Assembly: GCF_014653575.1 (NCBI RefSeq)
Contig: NZ_BNAQ01000004.1
Span: forward strand, 62,001 to 126,000
Reading direction: 5' to 3'
Length of the DNA stretch: 64,000 bases
From: Sphingomonas glacialis
GTDB lineage: Bacteria; Pseudomonadota; Alphaproteobacteria; Sphingomonadales; Sphingomonadaceae
Made by a program: the position numbers and the translations under genes. Below the pieces are notes generated by a model. The model was given only the letters and a program-made list of their open reading frames with translations, was not told the origin of the DNA and did no database searches. The number at the start of each line of letters is the position of its first letter. Position 1 is the first letter of the stretch. Shown here in pieces: positions 7,987-15,386 of the stretch.

Positions 7987-9211
7987 TTACGCGTCCGCAA
8001 CTGCCGCGGTCGCAGCAGGCGCACGGCTGGTCACTTTCCACGCGACGACGCCGAGCGCGCTTGCCGCAAGCGCTGCGGCGAGCAGGAAGGCGGCGCCCGG
8101 AAAACCGTGCTCGACCCCGGCGGCGAGCGTCTGCGTCATCAGCAGCGGACTGACGATCGCGGCGACGCTGCCCAGACTCGCGAGCCCGCCCTGCAGCGCG
8201 CCCTGCCGATCGGGGCCCGCCATTCGCGACAGCAGGCCGTTGATCGCCGGGCCGATAAAGCCCGACAGCGCGGCGAGCAGCATGATCGCATAGGCCTGCC
8301 ACCCCGCGGTGATGAAGGCGAAGGCGAGGAAACCGCTCGCCCCGGTCGCGAGGCCGATCACCAGCGCGCGCCGGTCGCCGATCCGCCCGATCACCGGCGC
8401 GACGAGCAGGCCCTGCACCAGCGCCATCACCAGCCCGACATAGGCAAGGCTCAGCCCGATCGCGGTGGGGCTCCAGGCGAAGCGGATCGTCGCCCAGAAC
8501 GCCCAGGTCGCGGGGTAGACCATGTGCGCGAGTTGCCACAGGACGCAGACGATCAGCAGCGGGATCGCGCTGCGATTTTCGAACAACGGCTTGAACGCGC
8601 CGACGATATGCGCGTCGCGCCAGCGGAACGGGCGGCGATGCTCGCGCGCGAGCGACTCGGGCATCGCAAACGCCATTGCCGCGGCGTTGGCGACGGCGAG
8701 CATCGCGGCGGCAATGAACGGCGCGCGGCCCGAGTCCGGCGATCAGCCCGCCGAGCGCGGGGCCGATCACGAAGCCGATGCCGAACGCCGCACTGACATA
8801 GCCGAACGCCGCGCTGCGCTTTTCGGGTGGGGTGACGTCGGCGATCACCGAAGACGCCGGGCCATAGACCGCGCCCGCCACCCCCGCGATCGCGCGACCG
8901 AGGAACAGCCAGGCGAGCGTCGGGGCGAGTGCCATCAGCGCGTAGTCGGCACCGAAGGCGAGCATCGAGGCGATCAGCACCGGGCGGCGGCCGAACCGGT
9001 CGCTCAAATTGCCGAGCACCGGCCCCGCGACGAACTGCGCGAGCGCGAAGGCGACGAGCATATAGCCGGCGATGCGGGTGGCATCGTCGATTCCGACATG
9101 GCCGAGCCGGGTGATCAGCGCCGGTAGCACCGGGAGCACGATGCCGAAGCCGATCGTGTCGATCAGCACGGCCGCGAGCACGATCGGCACGGCGCGGTTG
9201 GCGAACGGCAT
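7987..9211 (-). pseudogene. TetA-like MFS transporter with a frameshift
   Basis: Two overlapping frames together encode one 12-helix transporter of the TCR/Tet type. The N-terminal half starts at the ATG at 9211 (GAGGGG upstream) and includes the MFS signature GNLSDRFGRRPVLIA and helix-5 motif C (GFVIGPALGGLIAGL). The reading frame is lost at about 8718-8732, after GLIAGLGPRA, and is resumed by the second half (TAA at 7987) with helices 6-12. A single 1-base insertion (or 2-base deletion) in a GC-alternating run repairs it. Both halves are otherwise well conserved, so this is either a very recent mutation or a sequencing error. If intact it would be a drug or small-molecule/H+ antiporter. Confidence 0.75.
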
Positions 9212-9294
9212 CGGACAAGCCCCCTCTGGAGAGAGCTTACCGCGATTTGGAGCAGGGTAAACACCGCTTCTCGCGTCGGTCGTCGTCGCTTTAG

Positions 9295-9448
9295 CCCTCT
9301 CCCGCTTGCGGGAGAGGGTTGGGTGAGGGTCTTCTTCTGCCTGCGTGCTTCCGGGGGCGAAAAAGAAGGACCCGCATCGACTGCGACTAGGGCCACGCTG
9401 AAGGAGCGCGACCCAAGTCTCCGTTGCCTCTCCCGCTTGCGGGAGAGG
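9295..9448. repeat. Two copies of a CCTCTCCCGC-TT-GCGGGAGAGG palindrome
   Basis: Perfect palindromes with 10-11 bp arms are at 9295-9318 and 9427-9448; the first is followed by TTGGGTGAGGG, a tail typical of this dispersed proteobacterial repeat family. The sequence between them has no convincing gene. With 9212-9294 and 9449-9552 it forms the whole 341-base gap between the MFS gene and the acyl-CoA dehydrogenase, which must also carry their divergent promoters. A related palindrome lies inside rnr. Confidence 0.7.
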
Positions 9449-9552
9449 ATATGCGCATGCCGATCGCATCAATCGCTCTTCCCATCGGCTTCATTCTGTC
9501 GTATCGCGCCGCCATACCCGATCTTCAGATTCTTTCTGAAAGGATAGCTTTC

Positions 9553-10770
9553 ATGGCAACCGCGCCCGAACTCGACGCTCCAGTAGCCCCGCTCGACGCG
9601 TTCCGCGCCGAAGTGCGCGACTGGCTCGCCGCCAATTTCCCGGCATCGCTCAAGGGGCACGACATCAGCCTGTCGGTGCTCGAAGGCCCGACCGATCTTT
9701 CGCCCGACCAAGCTGCGTGGCAGGCGGCGATGGGCGAGAAGGGCTGGGGCGTTCCGAGCTGGCCCAAGGCGTATGGCGGCGGCGGTCTCGACAAGGCGCA
9801 GATCCGTGTCCTCAACGAGGAAATGGCGCGCGCGGGCGCGTGGAACCCGATCGGCGGGATGGGCGTGATGATGTTCGGGCCGACGCTGCTCGAATATGGC
9901 AACGAGGCGCAGAAGCAGGAGCATATCCCGGCGATTGCCAAGGGGCTGGTGCGCTGGTGCCAGGGCTATAGCGAGCCCAATGCCGGCTCGGACCTCGCCA
10001 ACGTCCAGACCTTCGCCGAGGATGCCGGCGACCATTATATCGTCAACGGCCAGAAGACCTGGACGAGCGGAGGGCAATGGGCCGACAAATGCTTCGCGCT
10101 CGTCCGCACCGACAAGAGCCAGAAGCATGGCGGCATCAGCTTCCTGCTGCTCGACATGACCGCGCCCGGCGTCGAAGTCCGGCCGATCGCGATGATCTCG
10201 GGCCAGTCGCCGTTCTGCGAGACCTTCTTCACCAACGTGAAGGTGCCCAAGGAAAACCTCGTCGGACGCGAGGGGCAGGGTTGGGAAATCGGCACGCGCC
10301 TGCTCCAGCACGAGCGCAGCAGCCTGTCGGGCGGCGGTAGCGCATCGCGGCTGTTTGCGGGCAAGCCGATGGGGAAGCTCGCCAAGGAATATCGCGGCGA
10401 GGATGACAAGGGCCGCGTTCCCGACAGCGATCTGCGGATGCGGATTGTGCGGCACGAGATGGACAGCCGCGCCTTCGCGCTGACGCTGCGCCGTGCGGCG
10501 CTCGAGGCGAAATCGAACCAGGGTCCGTCGGCCGCCACCTCGATCATGAAGAACGTCGGCGCGCGTATCACGCAGGATCGCGCCGAACTGTCGATCGAGA
10601 TCATGGGGATGGCCGGTCTCGGCTGGGAAGGCGAGGGCTTCAGCGAGGACGAGCTGACCCAGACGCGCACCTGGCTGTGGGGCAAGGCCGTGTCGATCTA
10701 TGGCGGATCGACCGAGATCCAGAACAACGTCATTTCGAAGCGCATCCTCGGGATGCTCGATCACCAGTAA
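9553..10770 (+). CDS. Acyl-CoA dehydrogenase (larger subunit of a likely pair)
   Basis: A 405-residue FAD enzyme of the acyl-CoA dehydrogenase family, which introduces a 2,3 double bond into acyl-CoA. The ATG at 9553 follows GAAAGGATA; an upstream extension runs through repeat DNA and is unlikely. Motifs include WCQGYSEPNAGSDLA, the FAD-binding WTSGGQWADKCFALVRT, and the C-terminal IYGGSTEIQNNVISKRIL. A second, shorter family member follows after 109 bases. A long/short adjacent pair resembles heteromeric acyl-CoA dehydrogenases, such as those of mycobacterial sterol side-chain breakdown. The substrate is unknown. Confidence 0.9.
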   Translation: MATAPELDAPVAPLDAFRAEVRDWLAANFPASLKGHDISLSVLEGPTDLSPDQAAWQAAMGEKGWGVPSWPKAYGGGGLDKAQIRVLNEEMARAGAWNPIGGMGVMMFGPTLLEYGNEAQKQEHIPAIAKGLVRWCQGYSEPNAGSDLANVQTFAEDAGDHYIVNGQKTWTSGGQWADKCFALVRTDKSQKHGGISFLLLDMTAPGVEVRPIAMISGQSPFCETFFTNVKVPKENLVGREGQGWEIGTRLLQHERSSLSGGGSASRLFAGKPMGKLAKEYRGEDDKGRVPDSDLRMRIVRHEMDSRAFALTLRRAALEAKSNQGPSAATSIMKNVGARITQDRAELSIEIMGMAGLGWEGEGFSEDELTQTRTWLWGKAVSIYGGSTEIQNNVISKRILGMLDHQ

Positions 10771-10818
10771 TGCAAGGATAGGCTGCCGCGTGTGACGCGT
10801 GGCGGGCCGGAGAGGGGC

Positions 10819-10855
10819 GGGGTGAAGGATGGCTGAAGCCATCCTCCCCCGTTTT
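10819..10855 (+). terminator. Terminator-like hairpin between the two acyl-CoA dehydrogenase genes
   Basis: AGGATGGC and GCCATCCT form an 8-bp stem with a TGAA loop, which GGGG/CCCC can extend across a small bulge; GTTTT follows. It may partly end transcription after the first dehydrogenase gene or set the ratio between the two. Confidence 0.45.
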
Positions 10856-10879
10856 CCATTCAGACGAGGGGATAGCGCG

Positions 10880-11947
10880 ATGGCCGTACTCAACGACGAA
10901 CAGACGATGCTCCGCGACATGGTGCGCGAATGGTCCGACGAGCAATCGCCCGTCAGCGCGTTCCGCAAGATGCGCGCGGCGGCGCCGGCCGAGGGGTATG
11001 ATCCCGCCGCCTGGGCGACGCTTGGCGAGATGGGCCTGCCGGGCATCGTCATCCCCGAAGAGCATGGCGGCACGGCGTTCGGCTATCTCTCGCTCGGGCT
11101 GGTGCTCGAACAGCTCGGCCGCAACCTCGCGGCGTCGCCTTTGGCGTCGACCTCGGCGGCGGCGACCGCGATTTTGATGGGCGGGTCGGATGCGCTGAAG
11201 GCGCAGTGGCTGCCGCAGATCGCCAGCGGCGCGGTCGTCGCGACGCTCGCGATCGACGAGGGTCCCGTCCATGATCCCGCGAAGATCGCGACGAGCGTCG
11301 TTGACGGCAAGCTCAGCGGCACCAAGGCATTCGTCGCCGAGGGTGACAGCGCGGGCGTGTTCGTCGTCGCGGCGGTTGACGGCCTCTATCTCGTCGCGGG
11401 TGACGCGGGCGTGACGCGCTCGCCGCGCCATATGGCCGACTCGCGCAGCCACGCGCAGGTGACGTTCGACGCCGCGCCCGCCGAGAAACTGGGCGACGCC
11501 TCGCTGACCGCGCAGGTCATCGACCGCGCGACCGCGGCGGTGTGCGCCGAGATGCTCGGCATGGCCGAGCAGGCGTTCAACACCACCAACGATTATCTCA
11601 AGACGCGCGTCCAGTTCGGGCAGCAGCTCTCGACCTTCCAGGCGCTCCAGCACCGCATGGCGAAGATGTTCACCGAGCTCGAGCTGATGCGCTCGGCAGT
11701 CGAAGGTGCGCTCGAGGCGATCGATGCCGGGCGGTCCGACATCGACCAGGCGGTCAGCCTCGCCAAGGCGGTGGCGAGCGACACGCTCCATCTGGTCAGC
11801 CGCGAGATGATCCAGCTCCACGGCGGGATCGGCATGACCGATGATTACGACGCCGGCTTCTACATCAAGCGCGCGCGCGTGCTCGAAGCGATGTGGGGCA
11901 ATGCGGCGTTCCACCGCGAGCGTTTCGCGCGGTTGAACGGCTACTGA
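10880..11947 (+). CDS. Acyl-CoA dehydrogenase (smaller subunit of a likely pair)
   Basis: A 355-residue member of the acyl-CoA dehydrogenase family. It has the N-terminal helical domain, a reduced middle beta-domain that lacks the full WTSG motif of its neighbour, and a C-terminal helical domain with TRVQFGQQLSTFQALQHRMA and MIQLHGGIGMTDD, the latter a nucleotide-contacting segment of the family. The ATG at 10880 follows GAGGGGAT. It lies downstream of the longer dehydrogenase in the same direction, suggesting a two-subunit enzyme in which FAD-binding parts come from both chains. The subunit pairing is an inference from size and adjacency. Confidence 0.88.
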   Translation: MAVLNDEQTMLRDMVREWSDEQSPVSAFRKMRAAAPAEGYDPAAWATLGEMGLPGIVIPEEHGGTAFGYLSLGLVLEQLGRNLAASPLASTSAAATAILMGGSDALKAQWLPQIASGAVVATLAIDEGPVHDPAKIATSVVDGKLSGTKAFVAEGDSAGVFVVAAVDGLYLVAGDAGVTRSPRHMADSRSHAQVTFDAAPAEKLGDASLTAQVIDRATAAVCAEMLGMAEQAFNTTNDYLKTRVQFGQQLSTFQALQHRMAKMFTELELMRSAVEGALEAIDAGRSDIDQAVSLAKAVASDTLHLVSREMIQLHGGIGMTDDYDAGFYIKRARVLEAMWGNAAFHRERFARLNGY

Positions 11948-12000
11948 GCCGCAACGCGGGCGCGCCGCGTCGCGTCCGCATCTATCAGACCTGCAACGAT

Positions 12001-12048
12001 AAAGGGCGGTGGCCGGCTTCCTGACGCGGAAGCGGCGCCGCCCTTTTG
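12001..12048 (+). terminator. Intrinsic terminator after the dehydrogenase pair
   Basis: AAAGGGCGG pairs with CCGCCCTTT and GCTTCC with GGAAGC around a small loop, and a TTTT run closes the plus-strand side. It ends the acyl-CoA dehydrogenase transcript. The rest of the 325-base gap up to 12272 holds no gene; it contains a TTGACA at 12191-12196 in promoter position for the TonB receptor, without a clear -10 box. Confidence 0.7.
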
Positions 12049-12272
12049 CCATGCGGCGCGGTGCGACCCTGGTTCGGATCCTCTCCCGCGCGGGTGTTTC
12101 GAGAATCGGTTCTGGCCGTCGCGGCCCAAGCGGGGACCCTTAGGGGATAGTACTTATGCGCTAATGCGGCGATTTGCGCGCATATCCGGCTTGACATTAG
12201 GGCCGTTTCGGAGTCACTTCGAGCTTCGGGTACGGAGCCGATCAGTGCTCTGACCTTTAGGGGAGAGATGCT

Positions 12273-15200
12273 ATGCCTCGTTCGCGGCATTTGACGTCGT
12301 GTGCCTTTTTTGCCTTGTCGATCGGCCTTGCTGCGCCCGTCGCGGCGCAGGAGGGGGCGCCGCGACCGAGTGCGCCCGCCGACGAACAGACCGGCCCCGA
12401 TATCGTCGTCACCGGATCGCTGATCCGCGGCACCCCCGAGGACGCCGCTATCCCCGTCGATGTCATTTCGAGCGAGGAACTGTCGCGCCAGGGCACGCCG
12501 AGCGCGGTCGACTTGCTCAAGAACCTGCCGACCTCGAGCGGCGTGATCGGCGATGCCAACCAGTTCGACAGCCGCAGCCAGGGCAATGAAGGCGTCGCCT
12601 CGGTCAATCTGCGCGGCCTCGGCCCGCAGCGCACGCTCGTCCTGCTCAACGGCAAGCGCCTCGTCGCGGTCGGCGGCGGTATCCCGATCGTCGACGTCAA
12701 CCTCATCCCGTCGGGGGCGATCGGCCGCGTCGAAGTGCTCAAGGACGGTGCGGCGGCAACCTATGGGTCCGATGCCATCGCCGGCGTCGTCAACTTCATT
12801 ACCCGCACCGACCAGAAGGGCTTCCTCGCCTCGGGCGATTATCGCTACATCCGCGGATCGTCGGGCGACTACACCGCCAATCTGAGCTTCGGCCACAATA
12901 GTGGCCCGCTGCATGTGCTCGCCTCGGTCGGCTATCAACACCGCTCGGAATTGCGCACCACCGATCGCGATTTCACGGTCCAGCCCTATGCGAACAATCC
13001 GCAAGGCGGCTATACCGGCGGCGGCAATCCGGGCAATTTCGGGTTCGGCGGGACCGCCAATTTCGTCCGCGACCTGGGGTGCGAGGGCCTTGGCGGGTTC
13101 CGCAGCCAGGCCGGATCGACGACCGATCGCTGCTTCAACAATTACGGCCAGTTCGGCAATCTGGTCGAGCCCGAGGATCGCCTCCAGGCCTATGTCGACA
13201 CGTCGATCCAGCTGGCCGACACGCTCAAATTCTCGGCAAGCGCGCTGTACGGCTACAGCTCGACGCGGATCACCACCTCGCCGACCTATCTGCCGACCTT
13301 GCCGCCGTCGGTGAACGCGGCGAGCGGCGGGGGAGGGCTGTTCGTCATCCCGACCTATGCCCCGGCGCTGCGCGATTATTGCACGCTCTATGGGGCGGCA
13401 TCGGGCTGCGTCACCGCGGGCGGCGTGCCGCTTGCCCCGGCGATCGCTTTCCCGGTGCTGTTCCGGCCGGCCTTGCTCGGCGGGAATCCGCTGTTCCGCG
13501 GCCGGAATGGCGATGACCGCGGCTCGGCATACTCGAAGCGCGTGTCGGAAGAGATGCGCTTCACCGCAGATCTATCCTATGATGTCACCCCCGATCTCAA
13601 TCTGACCGGTGGCTTCACTTATTCCGAATATTATCGCGAAAGCGAAGGCACCGACACGTTCGGCGACTTGCTGCAGAACGCACTGGCGGGCTTTGGCGGG
13701 GCGAATTGCGCCTATGCCACGCCGCAGTCGCGCGCCGGCCTGTCGACGGCCCAGATCACGGCACTCGCCGGGACCAACGGCTGCACCTTCTTCAACCCGT
13801 TCTCGACCGCGGTCGCTGCGAACGGCGTGAGCAATGCGGCGAACCCCAACTATGCCGGAACGCGCAATCCTACCGGGTTCAGCCTGACCCCCGGCGCGGG
13901 CCTGATCAACGATCTGCCGACGTTCGACAATTTCTTCCGCACGACCAACACGCGCTACACCACGCGGCTGCTCGTCGGGGATCTCGTGCTCAGCGGCAAG
14001 ACAGGGCTGCGGCTACCCGGCGGCGATTTGAGCTTCGCGGTCGGGGCACAATATCGCCGCAACGACTATTCGGTGCTGTACAACAACGACAGCAACATCG
14101 CGGTCAATCCGTGCCCGGGCTCGCCGCTCAACCCGGCGGCGACGTGCACGCAGCAGACCGGCGCGCTCGGCTTCCTCGGTACCAACGCCAATTTGTCGAC
14201 CAGCAACGACATCAAGGCGGTGTTCGGCGAGTTGCAAGTGCCGCTGCTCGACCGGCTCAACCTGCAGCTTTCGGCGCGGTATGAGGATTATGGCGGGCGC
14301 GTCGGCTCGACCTTCAATCCGCAAGGCCGCATCCGGCTGCAAGTCACCGACTGGCTCGCGCTCCGCGGTGGCGCGGGGACGACCTTCCGCGGGCCTCCGG
14401 CGCAGCAGTTGTCGGGCAATCTGACCGCGCTGCAGATCATCGGGACGTCGTTCCGTGCGGTCGACATCAACGGCAACCCCAACCTCTCGCCCGAAAAGGC
14501 GACGACCTACAGCGCAGGCATCCTGCTCCACAGCGGCGGGTTCAGCGCGAGCCTCGATTATTATCGCTACAAGCTGAAGGGCCCGATCGAGGGCGAGCCG
14601 ATCCAGGGCATGGTCAATGCGCTGTTCGGCGCGACCGGCACCGCGAATTGCGGCAATGCGGCCTTTGCCGCGTTGCAGGCGCGCTTCACCTTCACTGGCG
14701 CCGGCTGCGGCATCGGCAACGTCCAGCGGCTGCGCACGCAGACGATCAACAGCGCCAACGTCACGACGTCGGGGCTCGATCTGCAGGCGGCGTATCGCTT
14801 CGGGCTCGGTGCGGCCAATCTCGAGTTCGGCGGCAGCGGTACCTATGTGATCGAGTATAAGACCAAGGACATCACGGTCGAGGGCGTCGTCGTCCAGCCG
14901 ACCTTCGATGGCGTTGGCCTGCTCAACTATCAAACGACCGCGTATCCGATCCCGCAGATCAAGGGTACGGCCTATGTCCAGGGAGCGGTCGGCGGGCACA
15001 GCCTGCGCGTCCAGTACAATTATATCGACGGCTATACCGACCAGCGCGGGACCGCGATCTTCGGCCCCAATGCCGGGGCGCTCGCGGGGGCTTCGGTCAC
15101 CGGCGGCAAGAATATCAAGCCGTTTGCGACCTTCGATGCGACCTATCGCTTGTCGCTGCGCGGGACGGGGTCGACGCTGACGCTGTCGGCGCTCAACATC

Positions 15201-15305
15201 TTCGACAAGGCGCCGCCGTTCGCGCGGCTCGACCAGAATTACGATCCGTTCACGGCGAACCCGCTCGGCTTCACCGCCAAGGTCGGCTTCTCGCAGAAGT
15301 TCTGA
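12273..15305 (+). CDS. TonB-dependent receptor
   Basis: A 1010-residue outer-membrane transporter. After a signal peptide (residues 1 to about 25, ending VAAQE) comes a TonB-box-like DIVVTGSLI, then the plug domain (VNLRGLGPQRTLVLLNGKRL; VLKDGAAATYGSDAIAGVVN) and a long barrel ending in Phe (VGFSQKF). Such receptors take up siderophores, vitamin B12 or oligosaccharides using TonB energy. Cys pairs in extracellular loops are notable. An AGGGGAGAG Shine-Dalgarno precedes the ATG. No transporter, regulator or hydrolase gene sits beside it to reveal the ligand. Confidence 0.92.
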   Translation: MPRSRHLTSCAFFALSIGLAAPVAAQEGAPRPSAPADEQTGPDIVVTGSLIRGTPEDAAIPVDVISSEELSRQGTPSAVDLLKNLPTSSGVIGDANQFDSRSQGNEGVASVNLRGLGPQRTLVLLNGKRLVAVGGGIPIVDVNLIPSGAIGRVEVLKDGAAATYGSDAIAGVVNFITRTDQKGFLASGDYRYIRGSSGDYTANLSFGHNSGPLHVLASVGYQHRSELRTTDRDFTVQPYANNPQGGYTGGGNPGNFGFGGTANFVRDLGCEGLGGFRSQAGSTTDRCFNNYGQFGNLVEPEDRLQAYVDTSIQLADTLKFSASALYGYSSTRITTSPTYLPTLPPSVNAASGGGGLFVIPTYAPALRDYCTLYGAASGCVTAGGVPLAPAIAFPVLFRPALLGGNPLFRGRNGDDRGSAYSKRVSEEMRFTADLSYDVTPDLNLTGGFTYSEYYRESEGTDTFGDLLQNALAGFGGANCAYATPQSRAGLSTAQITALAGTNGCTFFNPFSTAVAANGVSNAANPNYAGTRNPTGFSLTPGAGLINDLPTFDNFFRTTNTRYTTRLLVGDLVLSGKTGLRLPGGDLSFAVGAQYRRNDYSVLYNNDSNIAVNPCPGSPLNPAATCTQQTGALGFLGTNANLSTSNDIKAVFGELQVPLLDRLNLQLSARYEDYGGRVGSTFNPQGRIRLQVTDWLALRGGAGTTFRGPPAQQLSGNLTALQIIGTSFRAVDINGNPNLSPEKATTYSAGILLHSGGFSASLDYYRYKLKGPIEGEPIQGMVNALFGATGTANCGNAAFAALQARFTFTGAGCGIGNVQRLRTQTINSANVTTSGLDLQAAYRFGLGAANLEFGGSGTYVIEYKTKDITVEGVVVQPTFDGVGLLNYQTTAYPIPQIKGTAYVQGAVGGHSLRVQYNYIDGYTDQRGTAIFGPNAGALAGASVTGGKNIKPFATFDATYRLSLRGTGSTLTLSALNIFDKAPPFARLDQNYDPFTANPLGFTAKVGFSQKF

Positions 15306-15319
15306 GACTGGGGCGCGGA

Positions 15320-15352
15320 GGGCGCGGCGTCCGGTCGGACGCCGCGCCCTTT
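15320..15352 (+). terminator. Strong intrinsic terminator after the TonB receptor
   Basis: A perfect 13-bp GC stem (GGGCGCGGCGTCC with GGACGCCGCGCCC, loop GGTC) is followed by TTT. It starts 15 bases after the receptor stop codon and precedes rnr. Confidence 0.8.
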
Positions 15353-15386
15353 GCCGTTTGGCGCTGGGTGGCGTATCGCTGATCCG

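Noticed and set aside
9295-9448. Two spaced palindromes as a possible CRISPR array
   Set aside because: Only two units, palindromic, with different flanks, and copies elsewhere; they belong to a dispersed repeat family. No cas gene is present.
12191-12219. TTGACA promoter box before the TonB receptor
   Set aside because: No acceptable -10 sequence stands 16-18 bases downstream, so it is mentioned only as a possible element.
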